The notes below the pieces were generated by a model. The model saw only the letters and a list, made by a program, of their open reading frames with translations. It was not told the DNA's origin and did no database searches. The translations under genes and the position numbers were made by a program. A stretch of 64,000 nt of DNA from Monoplex corrugatus (taxonomy: Eukaryota; Mollusca; Gastropoda; Littorinimorpha; Ranellidae). The stretch covers positions 39,195,892 through 39,259,891 of the forward strand of contig JAPXFY010000026.1 in the NCBI GenBank assembly GCA_030674185.1, in the 5' to 3' direction. This document shows positions 31,939 through 39,071 of the stretch, in pieces; positions within the stretch are counted from its first letter, which is position 1, and the number at the start of each line of letters is the position of its first letter.

Positions 31939-34754
31939 CAGTGACAGAGACAGAGATAGAGACAGACAGACAGACACAGCAGGTCCCAGTGCTTTGATGC
32001 AAAACATGCTTGGCAGAGAAAGCACCAAAAATTCTTTACTGATTAACACATAAAGTAGCATCCTTGTATTTCAGCTTTCCACTGAATCATCCAGACACCA
32101 AGTGAAATACATGAACAGTAAATAAATAGGTCTGCTTTTTGAATGTAAAGAAACTGTATTATGTGTGTTGCTCTATCTGGCAGCAGACTACTGATCACAA
32201 GACAGCAGTTGAACTCTGTTATGTAATGCTAGCCCTGAAAGTGGTGAGTTTTTCACTCACCATTGCAATAGAGTTTTGGTGAGTAAAATTAAAACATCAT
32301 TCACCAATGGCAAGTACATAAGAACAATTTGAATAATATTATATATATATATGTCTGCAATTAGGCCTACACCGTTTCACAAGTTTTTCCAATCCATTCG
32401 ACCAGTTTTATCGAATTCTGGCAAAAAATTGACCCTGAACTTCCTGTCATAAAATCACAAGTGTCTCTGGGATGAAATGCTCAAAATTTATACACCTTGG
32501 GCCAGAAACATCTACTTAAAAGAAAAAAAGTTATGAGGGAGTCAACAAAGTTGGTTTTTTTTCCCCAAATGGAAGAAGTGGTTTATGTGGCTGGTTTACA
32601 ATGAACAGTCAAAGTGTATGACCTGCACGCTCTATGTGACAAATCCGTCACAGGCCAGGGACCCTCCAATATGAATGCTTGGCCAGACAGTCTGGACCTG
32701 ATTCATGAAGACAATTTAAAGACATATAAAATGGAGAGACTGTACCAGAGTCTAAGAATTCAAGACTGCCTTTTCTTTTATTTATTTATTTTAAAAAAAA
32801 TTTCATTACAATTCTTTTTTATTTCATATTACACTGTACTTCTATATTCATTGGAACATAGAATTTGAAGAAATCCAGTGCTGACCTTGTTTTAACTCCC
32901 CCCCACCCCACCCCCACCACTAACCAATACTAATCAATCAAAAGAAAAGGAGATACAGCCTGCCTGACGAATTCTGAGTGTTCTTGGGTTAAGTTTTTGC
33001 TTTGCTGGCATGGTTGGCAATGCAGGATGCTGGTGGACAGGGTGCGGGAGTCAAAGGGTTAAAGTTATGAATGACAATGTACAGGCTGACCAGTGACTAC
33101 TGTATTAAAAATAAGTGCCTAATTACTAATACTAGTGTGCAGAATGGGTTGACCAGGTCATGCCCTCGCCACCACACCCCTCCTTATCATCCTATTCTTG
33201 TCCTTCAAACTTGAAATATTATACACCCACCCCATGGTGAGCTGTTCTTATTACTCATGCTACTGAATAAATACACTGTTTATAAAATCTGTATCTGATG
33301 CTGTTGGCTTAGTGCCAGAGTCGACGATGGCCACAGACTTCTTGTGAACAGGCTGTGTAGCAACCATTATCATTATGACACGCATTTCTCACCAGCAGTG
33401 ATATTTACCACTGTTGTTGGTCTATTCTTTGTCACAATTTTTTTCTGATTTAAGTACACAATCATAATCAGTTGAAATTTTTCCAAACATCTCAAGTGCT
33501 GTGATATATATCAAAAACTGCATGACTGTGAGACAGTCCTGGCATCATCATTTTGGTGAAAACCAGTTTTGATTCTCAGAAAAATGCAACCAAATTGTTG
33601 ATGAGTTGTATAGGTCACTAAGTCATGAATGGGAAGCTAATCAATTTTATGAAGCCTATCTAAGACTGGGAACATCAGTGTTTCCCCCCCACCACACCCC
33701 CCATTCTTATATTAAAACGAATGATCAAAAAACCTCTGTTACGTCTGTGTTCATGTTGTAGGTATCACAGACGGCTTTGTGAGTTCAAAGTTTTTACAAT
33801 GACTGCAGTCAAGGGGTTAAATATGCATTCTGATTCTATTTTCAAGTTTTTCTGATTCCTCTTTGCCTGGACACAGGTGATCACAATTGTTTTTGGATAA
33901 TTCATGTTACGTTGCATTATATGCATTGCCTTGGACTTGGTTCAAAGCAACTGCAATGAGTAGGCTACAGGTCTATACTGATTATGGGCACTTCTTTTAG
34001 TCATCAACACAGTAGAAGAGCGACTGTGAAGGATAAAAATGTGGATAAGTACCTAGGCCTATACAACTTTCCAATTACCACAAGTTTCCTAATTCAACAA
34101 CAAATTAGGCTTAGATGCTAAATACACTTAGGGAGACTGAAGAAAGTAGGCTTATCCACATTTTTATCCTACACAGTTGCTTCTTCTACAGTATAGCTGA
34201 TGACGGAAGAAACACCCATAATCAGTATAGGCCTGTAGCCTACCCACACGCTAGTGTTTGAGAAATCACCAATAAACTTATAATGGGAAGTAACTTACTT
34301 CAGCACTGTGTCGAATTTTGCTACATCATTCTGATTCACCGATTCAGTCGAGGAATTGCCGATAATACAATGTCAGATTTAGACACCAAGACGTGCAATA
34401 TCTCAAATATGTTTGAGTGGTAATGCAAAACTACAAAGCAAAAACTGACTTTGTATAACACTTACATATATCAATAGTTATGTAACTAAAGTTACCAATG
34501 ATGAAGCAAGAAAACGAAATGAAAAGTTAAGCCACTGAATAGTCACGTGAATTGCCGACGTTCTTCTCTGTTACTTACTTGTCATCCGTGTTCAGACATT
34601 CGAACACGGGCAAGACTGAAATATTTGGGACGACAGTCCTCAGTTCTTGTGGGGACACGGATGACAACAGTACTTTAAGCTCTTCAAGCTTGTCCAGTTT
34701 CTCATTTGAACTCGCCAAAGCGTTGACCAGAGACGCGACAGTGCTTGCCGCCAT
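20253..34754 (-). CDS. PSMD5: 26S proteasome non-ATPase regulatory subunit 5 (assembly chaperone), complete gene, 8 exons
   Basis: Join of 34754-34579, 30071-29927, 28791-28659, 27174-27071, 26213-25961, 25190-24999, 21315-21206 and 20648-20253: 1509 nt, 502 codons plus stop, very close to the usual length of about 504. All junctions are GT-AG and phases agree throughout. PSMD5 (S5B, yeast Hsm3) is a cytosolic, all-alpha HEAT/armadillo-type chaperone. It binds the C-terminal part of ATPase PSMC2 (Rpt1) and guides assembly of the proteasome base, then leaves. Recognisable family segments are VRYRVYQLV, FGAYLLPGLMKFFGGVARF, KGLAVDTIGFISSTPEGK, WSIAKQPFTDLRLSALQVFE and the C-terminal FYRQGPFFVRSQAEV. 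It starts at the Kozak-like GGCGGCAAGC-side Met (MAASTVAS) at 34754. The introns have absorbed many transposons, but no exon is damaged. Confidence 0.95.
21206..21315 (-). CDS. PSMD5: PSMD5 exon 7
   Basis: Acceptor TGTTACAG, donor GTTGGT. 110 nt, GNAMIECVGN to SLLKVQ. Entry phase 1, exit phase 0. Confidence 0.93.
21373..21890. repeat. Trinucleotide microsatellites (GAT/GGT, AAT, GTA)
   Basis: GATGGT-type repeats at 21373-21447, AT-rich ATAATA repeats to 21610, then GTA/GTG repeats at 21766-21820 and ACA/ATA repeats to 21890. All lie in PSMD5 intron 6. Confidence 0.85.
22008..22331 (-). repeat. LINE-tail unit, copy d, 3' half (interrupted by piggyBac)
   Basis: The reverse complement reads like the units at 48071, 49690 and 53905: TTTTTGGCTCTAGGGAAATG, then TTTAGGTAATTTAGGC, TGTGTGATAAATTGGA, and the hairpin GCCCTGATATTGG...GCTGGGTTTTAAAC. 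The first half of the same unit continues at 24490-24720, beyond the piggyBac element. Confidence 0.8.
22332..24489 (+). mobile_element. piggyBac family DNA transposon (2158 bp)
   Basis: Flanked by TTAA (22328-22331 and 24490-24493). Ends are imperfect inverted repeats: GCCTTTCACTCACAAGA on the left, and the right complement is CCCCTTGACTCACAGAA. Removing the element and one TTAA restores the uninterrupted LINE-tail unit seen at 49740-49800, so both boundaries are well supported. Direct repeats of about 110 bp (from AGAGTTATCT at 23948 and 24312) lie in its 3' region. Confidence 0.88.
22547..23963 (+). pseudogene. piggyBac transposase, frameshifted and C-terminally truncated
   Basis: The main frame runs from MASRRYSAEE (22547) to a TGA at 23837-23839, 430 residues. 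Residues 1-85 are acidic and Ser-rich, then come an RGRGCGRVRAR basic patch and the DDE_Tnp_1_7 domain. Catalytic Asp candidates: VSVDEMMIKG (about 23320), HVLYIDNFF (about 23560) and, after the frameshift, GPVDRSDQMRQ (about 23900). The frame break is at the A10 run 23827-23836; one base fewer restores the reading to VLSSPSCMNDYNHNMGPVDRSDQ. The sequence then ends abruptly after YGID at 23963. The last helices and the Cys-rich DNA-binding end are missing. An earlier in-frame Met at 22496 is less likely. Inactive as it stands. Confidence 0.9.
24490..24720 (-). repeat. LINE-tail unit, copy d, 5' half
   Basis: The reverse complement starts ATGCTGGGGACTCTTTCAGT and passes through CTTTCTGTCATTTCTTCC and CACCTGAATGTGTTTG to ATAATTGGGTACATGTATTAA, then stops at the piggyBac insertion. 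Confidence 0.8.
24757..24843. repeat. (CA)n microsatellite
   Basis: CA runs with AACACA interruptions in PSMD5 intron 6, just before exon 6. Confidence 0.9.
24999..25190 (-). CDS. PSMD5: PSMD5 exon 6
   Basis: Acceptor GTTTACAG, donor GTGAGG. 192 nt, LMKFFGGVAR to SALDKQ. Entry phase 1, exit phase 1. Confidence 0.95.
25487..25937. repeat. Interspersed (CA)n in PSMD5 intron 5
   Basis: CA-rich runs at 25487-25515, 25656-25690, 25840-25862 and 25914-25937, separated by C/A-rich sequence. The overlapping plus-strand His/Thr ORFs are not genes. Confidence 0.85.
25961..26213 (-). CDS. PSMD5: PSMD5 exon 5
   Basis: Acceptor GTGAACAG, donor GTGAGT. 253 nt, LVVDLSSISPEAL to AYLLPG. It encodes two helical-repeat pairs. 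Confidence 0.95.
26214..27070 (-). other. PSMD5 intron 4
   Basis: AT-rich intron. No repeat family, coding sequence or regulatory motif is recognised. Confidence 0.7.
27071..27174 (-). CDS. PSMD5: PSMD5 exon 4
   Basis: Acceptor TTGGCAG, donor GTGAGA. 104 nt, RTAGGLEMLYSG to VRYRVYQ. A second AG four bases downstream would break the frame, so the first is used. Confidence 0.9.
27349..27538. repeat. (GAT)n/(GATTGATG)n microsatellite
   Basis: GAT repeats interspersed with GATTGATGGT units in PSMD5 intron 3. The minus-strand His-rich ORF is a repeat translation. Confidence 0.9.
27866..28078 (+). repeat. Gastropod-type SINE-like repeat, copy 2
   Basis: Same blocks and order as 10645-10865 (GGAATGAATTCCATATACAC, GTCACAGGTGCTACGTGATG, GTAACCCTGGGGTCGTAAGG). 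It lies in PSMD5 intron 3. Confidence 0.75.
28165..28609 (-). mobile_element. 5'-truncated RTE-like LINE, copy 1
   Basis: The minus strand encodes the C-terminal end of an endonuclease/reverse transcriptase: CEAWTVNKQNQNKIEAAEMW, FLRRMLVPWTAKKTNETVL, FIGHFMRKGELEHLVTTGKL and EGKRAPGRPREKILDGLAEW. The frame is nearly intact. The 3' end is a short (GAT)n tail. The 9-bp ACATACAAT flanks it at 28156-28164 and 28610-28618 and is a likely target-site duplication. It lies in PSMD5 intron 3. RTE assignment is by eye. Confidence 0.8.
28659..28791 (-). CDS. PSMD5: PSMD5 exon 3
   Basis: Acceptor CTATCCCAG, donor GTAAGG. 133 nt, LLRVSEESPELL to SIFVHL. Entry phase 0, exit phase 1. The RTE-like LINE ends only about 40 bp from the donor. 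Confidence 0.93.
28792..29520 (-). other. PSMD5 intron 2, unassigned part
   Basis: AT-rich. An inverted match of TATATTTGAAGAGGATTGGG near 28922 with CCTATCCTCTTAAAATATAC near 29012 could form a stem. No other feature is seen. Confidence 0.5.
29525..29682. mobile_element. MITE family 1, copy 1 (TTAA-flanked)
   Basis: 158 bp between TTAA sites (29521-29524 and 29683-29686). Left end CCCTTTGACTCCTGCACCC; right-end complement CTTTTGACTCCGCAG. It contains an internal stem: CCCTTTGACTCCC...CCCTATCCA against AATAGGGTGAGGAATCAAAGG. The ends resemble the CCCCTTGACTCAC end of the piggyBac element at 22332-24489. Confidence 0.75.
29709..29914. repeat. (CA)n microsatellite
   Basis: Several CA blocks adjoining the PSMD5 exon 2 donor (intron begins 29926). 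Confidence 0.9.
29927..30071 (-). CDS. PSMD5: PSMD5 exon 2
   Basis: Acceptor TTCCCCCCAG, donor GTATGT. 145 nt: one base completes the Lys codon, then AQLEVCCSVLERLL to LCMSQ. Confidence 0.95.
30151..30322. mobile_element. MITE family 1, copy 2 (TTAA-flanked)
   Basis: TTAA at 30147-30150 and 30323-30326. Left end CCCTTTGACTCCCACACCC, right-end complement ACCTTTGACTCTTGCAGCC. Internal stem CTTTGACTTCCTCACCCTAT / ATAGGGTGAGGAGTCAAAG. A third TTAA (30281-30284) follows the internal stem, so the element looks like a hairpin plus a half-element. Confidence 0.75.
30343..30380. repeat. (CA)n microsatellite
   Basis: Uninterrupted CA run of about 38 bases. Confidence 0.95.
30395..31175. repeat. Minisatellite, units of about 65-100 bp, roughly ten copies
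   Basis: Repeated block: AGTTAGCTACAATACTGTCC, ATAACAGGYGCATACACACA, then GGAACAAACRTTTCATACAT. Unit length varies because a short inner repeat (CAGTTAGCTACAAATAATA) is present in some copies. It is in PSMD5 intron 1. Confidence 0.85.
31492..31612. repeat. (TG)n microsatellite
   Basis: TG runs ending in TGCGCGGTGCATGCGTGCG. ORFs in both directions are repeat translations. Confidence 0.95.
31890..31980. repeat. (GA)n/(GACA)n microsatellite
   Basis: GAGAGAGA tracts with CAGA and GACAGACA units in PSMD5 intron 1. Confidence 0.9.
32000..32985 (-). other. PSMD5 intron 1, unassigned part
   Basis: AT-rich sequence. The 84-residue plus-strand ORF at 32614-32868 shows no family I recognise and ends in a low-complexity Phe/Leu/Ile stretch. 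I treat it as chance. Confidence 0.5.
32989..33062. mobile_element. MITE family 1, half element
   Basis: Matches only the right half of copy 1 (GCTTTGCTGGCATGGTTGGC, AATGCAGGATGC, GGAGTCAAAGGGTTAA). TTAA lies at both edges (32989-32992, 33059-33062). Confidence 0.6.
33825..33875 (+). repeat. Partial copy of the 7915-8090 dispersed repeat
   Basis: CATTCTGATTCTATTTTCAA followed by TTTTTCTGATTCCTCTTTGC, the 3' segment of the repeat. A TTAA preceded by CAGTCAAGGGG at 33817-33820 looks like a lone piggyBac-type right end. Confidence 0.45.
33958..34246. repeat. Fold-back (inverted-repeat) element
   Basis: The arms are 33960-34052 and 34148-34244. The left arm starts TAGGCTACAGGTCTATACTG and the complement of the right arm starts TAGGCTACAGGCCTATACTG. 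Both continue through ATTATGGG, GTAGAAGA and GGATAAAAATGTGGATAAG. The loop is about 95 bp. No ORF and no clear target duplication. It lies in PSMD5 intron 1, about 330 bp from exon 1. Confidence 0.85.
34579..34754 (-). CDS. PSMD5: PSMD5 exon 1 (start codon)
   Basis: ATG at 34754-34752, reading MAASTVASLVNALASSN. Donor GTAAGT; the exon ends in phase 2. An upstream in-frame extension to 34853 exists but reads as hydrophobic non-family sequence, so the Met at 34754 with its GCCGCCATTTTG-type surroundings is preferred. Confidence 0.95.
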
Positions 34755-34944
34755 TTTGGATGTATGACGTCTGTATACCGCAATCCAGTAGCAAAACCAT
34801 AAATGAAACAAAAACGTAACTGCGATATTTACTTTAGTGACATAACCTGTCAACTAGATAAATGAATAGATAGACAAATAAACAAAGAAATTAATGAATG
34901 TAAAAGAAATAAGGAATAATACAGATGCTAATATCTCTACTACC
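34755..34944 (-). promoter_or_regulatory. PSMD5 5' flank / presumed promoter
   Basis: Only about 190 bp separate the start codon from the LINE nest at 34945. No TATA box is evident. Any core promoter must be compact or overlap LINE sequence. Confidence 0.3.
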
Positions 34945-36019
34945 ACACTACATCGAGAAATGACATGGGACACCCACATCGAGACGGTCATCATCATCAT
35001 CAGGTGCCCTGCCGCTTGGCGTTGGCGACCATGGACTTCCAATCATCTCTATCTCTCGTTGCCCCCAGCATCTCCCCCACCTCCTCATCCCCAGCCACTC
35101 TGCAAGTCCGTCCAGCATTCTCTCCCTGGGTCTACCTGGTGCTCTCTTTCCCTCCAGCTTTCCCGTCGTGACCAGGTGCTCCAAATCCCTCTTCCTCATA
35201 AAATGGCCTATAAATGTTGCTTGTCTTTTCCTAATCTTCCTTATGAGTGATCTAGTCGTGTCTGCCTCCATCAAGACTGTCTCGTTTGTTTTCTTTGCTG
35301 TCAATGGAACTCTCAACATTCTTCAGAGAAAACACATCTCGGCTGCTTCAATTTTGCTCTGGCTTTGCTTGCTGACTGTCCAATGCCTCGCATCCGTACA
35401 ACAGTTTGGTTCTATATAACATTCAAGGACTCTCTTTCTGGTGTTAATTGATAGGCATTTGTTGGTAAGAATGAACGAGACGGTAAACAAAGCTAACCGA
35501 ACGCTGGGTTTCCTCAGGCGCAATTTAAAGATCAGCTCCAGTTCCATCAAGGAGAAGTCGTAGGCCTACAAGGCGTTCGTGAGACCCCTTCTTGAATATG
35601 CATCATCAGTATGGGAACCATACACACAGAAGAGCATAGACAAGTTGAAGGCCGTTCAGAGACGTGCCGCCCGTTTCGTGCTCAACCGATACCACAACAC
35701 GTTAAGTGTCAGCCGATTGATCGACCAACTGGGCTGGCCATCTCTTGAGCAGCGAAGAAGAACCACACGCCCGGGGTTCAACTACAAAATCCACCATGGA
35801 CTAATCCAGTGCCCAATTATCCGGAGCAAGCTAGTCCCACCCCCACCACGACAGCGCCATACCCACAACCAGCAGTTCTGCCTCATCAACACCAGAACTC
35901 AGTACAGAGGTGGCTCATTTCTACCCAGGACTGTTAGGGACTGGAACCATCTTCCCAGTGAAACAGTAGAGGCAGCAACTGTCGACGCTTTTGTGTCGCG
36001 AGCCTCCGCCCAACAGTGA
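34945..36019 (+). pseudogene. Jockey/CR1-like LINE C-terminal fragment, split by an RTE-like LINE
   Basis: Plus-strand reading before the insertion gives LHREMTWDTHIETV (34947-34988). It resumes after it with NKANRTLGFLRRNLKISSSS (35485 on), a TAG at 35561-35563, then FVRPLLEYASSVWEPYT, VQRRAARFVLNRY, RLGWPSLEQRR-like and DWNHLPSETVEAATVDAF, ending at a TGA (36017-36019). This is the post-RT thumb and C-terminal domain of jockey-superfamily LINEs. The RT core is absent. Confidence 0.85.
34989..35475 (-). mobile_element. 5'-truncated RTE-like LINE, copy 2, nested
   Basis: The same C-terminal protein as 28165-28609 (TAKKTNETVLMEADTTRS, FIGHFMRKRDLEHLVTTGKL, EGKRAPGRPRERMLDGLAEW). It extends further 5' (INTRKRVLECYIEPNCC) with a frameshift near 35320. 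It has a (GAT)n 3' tail and exact 9-bp target duplications CGAGACGGT at 34980-34988 and 35476-35484. Removing it restores the jockey-like frame. Confidence 0.92.
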
Positions 36020-36404
36020 GTTTCTGGACACCACGTGGCCCTTACGGTAACGGATTTCAGCTATGTCTACGGACAGTGAGAATAGTGAAATGATCGGAGC
36101 TTACGAATGGACTGTGTCTACAACAACCCCCCCCCCCCCCCTTTATGTGCCGGAGTGATCATCCTCAAGATCGTGGGCACCAAAGGAAAGGAAAGGAAGG
36201 ACCATTATTACTGATTATAACAATGATAATGATACATCAGCTATTATATCTGTTGAGTTTGTGACAGGCATGCAGATACAGCAATTTTAGGAAGAGGACA
36301 ATAAACGAAAATGTCACTGACACCACTAAAAAAAATTAGCTCAAATAAGCTTTTGTGTTTACCTATGCTAAAAGTGCCAGGGCATGATGATAATGGATCT
36401 CCTA
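36020..36404. other. Jockey-like LINE 3' tail and spacer
   Basis: Probable LINE 3' UTR down to about 36200 (a C-run at 36127-36140, GGAAAGGAAAGGAAGG near 36183). The rest is AT-rich with nothing recognised. Confidence 0.4.
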
Positions 36405-36665
36405 TTGGGAATGGCAGAATGGCTCAGACGTTCTCCTGTCAATAAGTAAACTCAAGGTTCCAGGATTCGTTCCCCATTGAGGCCTCAACTTTTCTCCTCA
36501 GTTTGACCGGAAAATCAAACTGGACGTCTAGTCCTCTGGAAGGGGACGATAAACGAATCGGACCCGCGTGCCTTCTGGCCTGCCAGCCTCTGCTAAAGAT
36601 CCCGTGGCAGTTGAAAATCGTGAAGAACAGAGCATTCACTTGGCTGCTCTGGTATAAAACATTGG
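36405..36665 (+). repeat. SINE with a tRNA-Leu/Ser-like head
   Basis: Box A-like ATGGCAGAATGGCTCAGACG at about 36412 and box B-like AGGATTCGTTCCCC at about 36460. They are followed by a body with GGGGACGATAAACGAATCGG and AAGATCCCGTGGCAGTTGAA that resembles the central domain shared by several mollusc and metazoan SINE families. No 3' tail or target duplication was identified. Confidence 0.55.
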
Positions 36666-36763
36666 AGAGATAGGTTCATTTCCCAGGTCCCTACCCATGA
36701 AGGCTAATTAGCCTTCTTGCCTTTCTGAAGTTTGGCACACACACACAAAAATATATACATAAT

Positions 36764-36819
36764 ATATATATATATATGTACATTATATATATACATATAT
36801 ATATGCCTATATATATATG

Positions 36820-36890
<71 letters not shown>

Positions 36891-36951
36891 ATCTATCTGT
36901 TTATCTATCTATCTGTCTATCTATCTATCTATCTGTCTATCTATCTATCTG

Positions 36952-36988
<37 letters not shown>

Positions 36989-37146
36989 ATATGTCTGTCT
37001 GTCTGTCTATCTATCTGTCTATGTATGTATGTATGTATGTATGTATGTACGTATGCATGTATCTATCTATTTATGTATCTATTTATGTATCTATCTATCT
37101 ATCTATCTATCTGTCTGTTTGTCTGTCTGTCTATCTATCTACCTAC

Positions 37147-37181
<35 letters not shown>

Positions 37182-37202
37182 CCTACCTACCTACCTACCT
37201 AC

Positions 37203-37281
<79 letters not shown>

Positions 37282-37317
37282 TCTACCTACCTACCTACCT
37301 ATCTATCTATCTATCTA

Positions 37318-37361
<44 letters not shown>

Positions 37362-37369
37362 TATATATG
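36764..37369. repeat. Large (TA)n-(TG)n-(TCTA/TCTG/TATG/ACCT)n microsatellite
   Basis: A 600-bp tract starting with TA and TG runs and continuing as TCTA units interspersed with TCTG, TATG and ACCT blocks. Three overlapping plus-strand ORFs of up to 270 residues are translations of it. Confidence 0.95.
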
Positions 37370-37419
37370 GCACGCTGCACTGAGGCAATGAGCTCTGAAC
37401 GGGGAGAGCAGCCTGAGTT

Positions 37420-37590
37420 TCACATGAACCAGAAAAAACCAAACAAACACGAAAATGGAATCAGAACGCGTATCCAATACAACCAGACAAGACAGGCGCA
37501 AATTTTCGGCCAACTGGCCTTTGTCAAGCGTAAAAGTAAGATCACACACGAGGAAACACCAAATACAAAAATTAGGGAAAAAGACTGAAA
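37420..37590 (-). repeat. Dispersed repeat, full copy (inverse of 7915-8090)
   Basis: The complement contains TTTTTGTATTTGGTGTTTCC, GACAAAGGCCAGTTGGCCGA, AAATTTGCGCCTGTCTTGTC and TTTTTTCTGGTTCATGTG in the same order as 7915-8090. Confidence 0.75.
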
Positions 37591-38059
37591 CTGTCTCTTC
37601 CCAGATTATATCTGCAATACACTGCCTATACAAGCATACGAACGCGCACGAACATTCAGTTGCTACTGCATGTGCATGCAGGCACGCGCACACTGGATCA
37701 CGCAAGCATCGTGGATTCAACTCTGGGTGCTGCCATAAACCGTGTATTGTCAGGTTAAAATAGAAAATGTGGGTTTATTACTGACATCAAAAACATGTGT
37801 AACTTCACTTTAAAAAAAAAAGTTTTTAGTTAAAGGCTCAACAATACAGGGTTTATACATATATTAATGTATTTAATGTATGGGTGGCGTAACTGCAATC
37901 AATAAAAGGAGTACTCACACACACACAGACAGACAGGCAGACACACACTCACACACACACACACACATAAATTCACAAACACACACACACACACTGTAAC
38001 ACACATACTGTAACACACACACTGTAACACACACACACATACACAACACACACACACAC

Positions 38060-38102
<43 letters not shown>

Positions 38103-38105
38103 ACA

Positions 38106-38157
<52 letters not shown>

Positions 38158-38565
38158 ACATCTTTCCAGACTTAACCTACCTCTTTCCAGAACAATTAAT
38201 ACGAAAAGAGGGTTGCCGCTTTATTCAATAGAAGAGAAAGAAAAAAAAAAAAGAAAAAAAATTTTGGAAGGGTTTGACCATACTTTTTCCAATTGCCGTA
38301 CCATCTTTCCACCATCAGCACCACCACCCTCCCACCACCATCACCTGCTTCAAGTCTCGGCCTTTCCGACAGTGTTTTCACGTGTTTCTCGCCAGTTCGA
38401 GTGAAACGATGTGAGCAAGTATTTACTCAGGTTCTCCTTCACCTCCTGTTTCAGTGACAAACGCTTTCAAGGTACGGTATAGTTTAGGTCTCTGTTGAGC
38501 GCCTAAACTGCATTCTTTTTTGTGGATTACTGTATGAAAGAGCCCACAATTTCACCATTTCGATC
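37590..38565. other. Spacer with (CA)n; no gene recognised
   Basis: CA repeats occupy 37916-38157. The rest has no recognised content. Confidence 0.5.
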
Positions 38566-38570
38566 CCTCC

Positions 38571-38729
38571 ATGGATCAGATCAGTAAGCGAGAGAGGCTT
38601 GTGCCATCATCTGTTCCACGGGACAAAGACGGAGCGTCGGCGACATGCATAGCAGATACTATCTCAGTATCTGAGATAGCTGCAGTGGCTGAGACTTCAT
38701 TACCGGCTGTTCCTAGCAGCTAAATACCG
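38571..38729 (+). CDS. Short ORF followed by a splice-donor-like site (possible first exon)
   Basis: The ORF from ATG (38571) to TAA (38721-38723) has 50 codons and begins MDQISKRERLVPSS. Six bases after the stop is CCG|GTGAGT at 38729/38730, a strong donor consensus. The setting fits a 5'-UTR exon with an upstream ORF, or a chance ORF. No family is recognised, and no downstream exon was found before the LINE at 39073. Confidence 0.2.
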
Positions 38730-38865
38730 GTGAGTCGTTTCTTTTTAAATTAACTATTATTATTATTATTATTTTAATTTTATTTCTTTCTTTATTTTTT
38801 TTGTCGAACACAAGCTGGAATGAAAGTCGAATGGTGACAATCCGTCAGTGTAACGTGCTTTGTGT

Positions 38866-39035
38866 GTGTATGTACATGTATGTGTGTGTGTGTGTGTGGT
38901 GGTGTGTGTGTGGTGGGGTGTGTGTGTCAGTGGTGTTGTGTGTGGTGTGGTGTTTGTGTATGTAGTGGTGTTTGTGAATGTAGTGTGGTGTCATGGTGTG
39001 TGTATGTGTGCGCGTGGTGTGTGTGTGTGAAAATG

Positions 39036-39070
<35 letters not shown>
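38866..39070. repeat. (TG)n then (GA)n microsatellite
   Basis: Imperfect TG repeats followed by GAGAGA at 39050-39070, abutting the 3' end of the L1-like LINE. Confidence 0.85.

Positions 39071-39071
<1 letters not shown>

Noticed and set aside
32614..32868. 84-codon ORF in PSMD5 intron 1
   Set aside because: No family recognised, ends in low-complexity Phe/Leu/Ile sequence, and antisense to the host gene.
33781..33820. A further TTAA-bounded element ending CAGTCAAGGGGTTAA
   Set aside because: Only one end is visible; I could not find a matching left end, so it is recorded only as a possible lone terminus.
36732..37588. Three Tyr/Leu/Ser/Cys ORFs up to 270 residues
   Set aside because: Pure read-through of the TCTA/TCTG microsatellite in all three frames.
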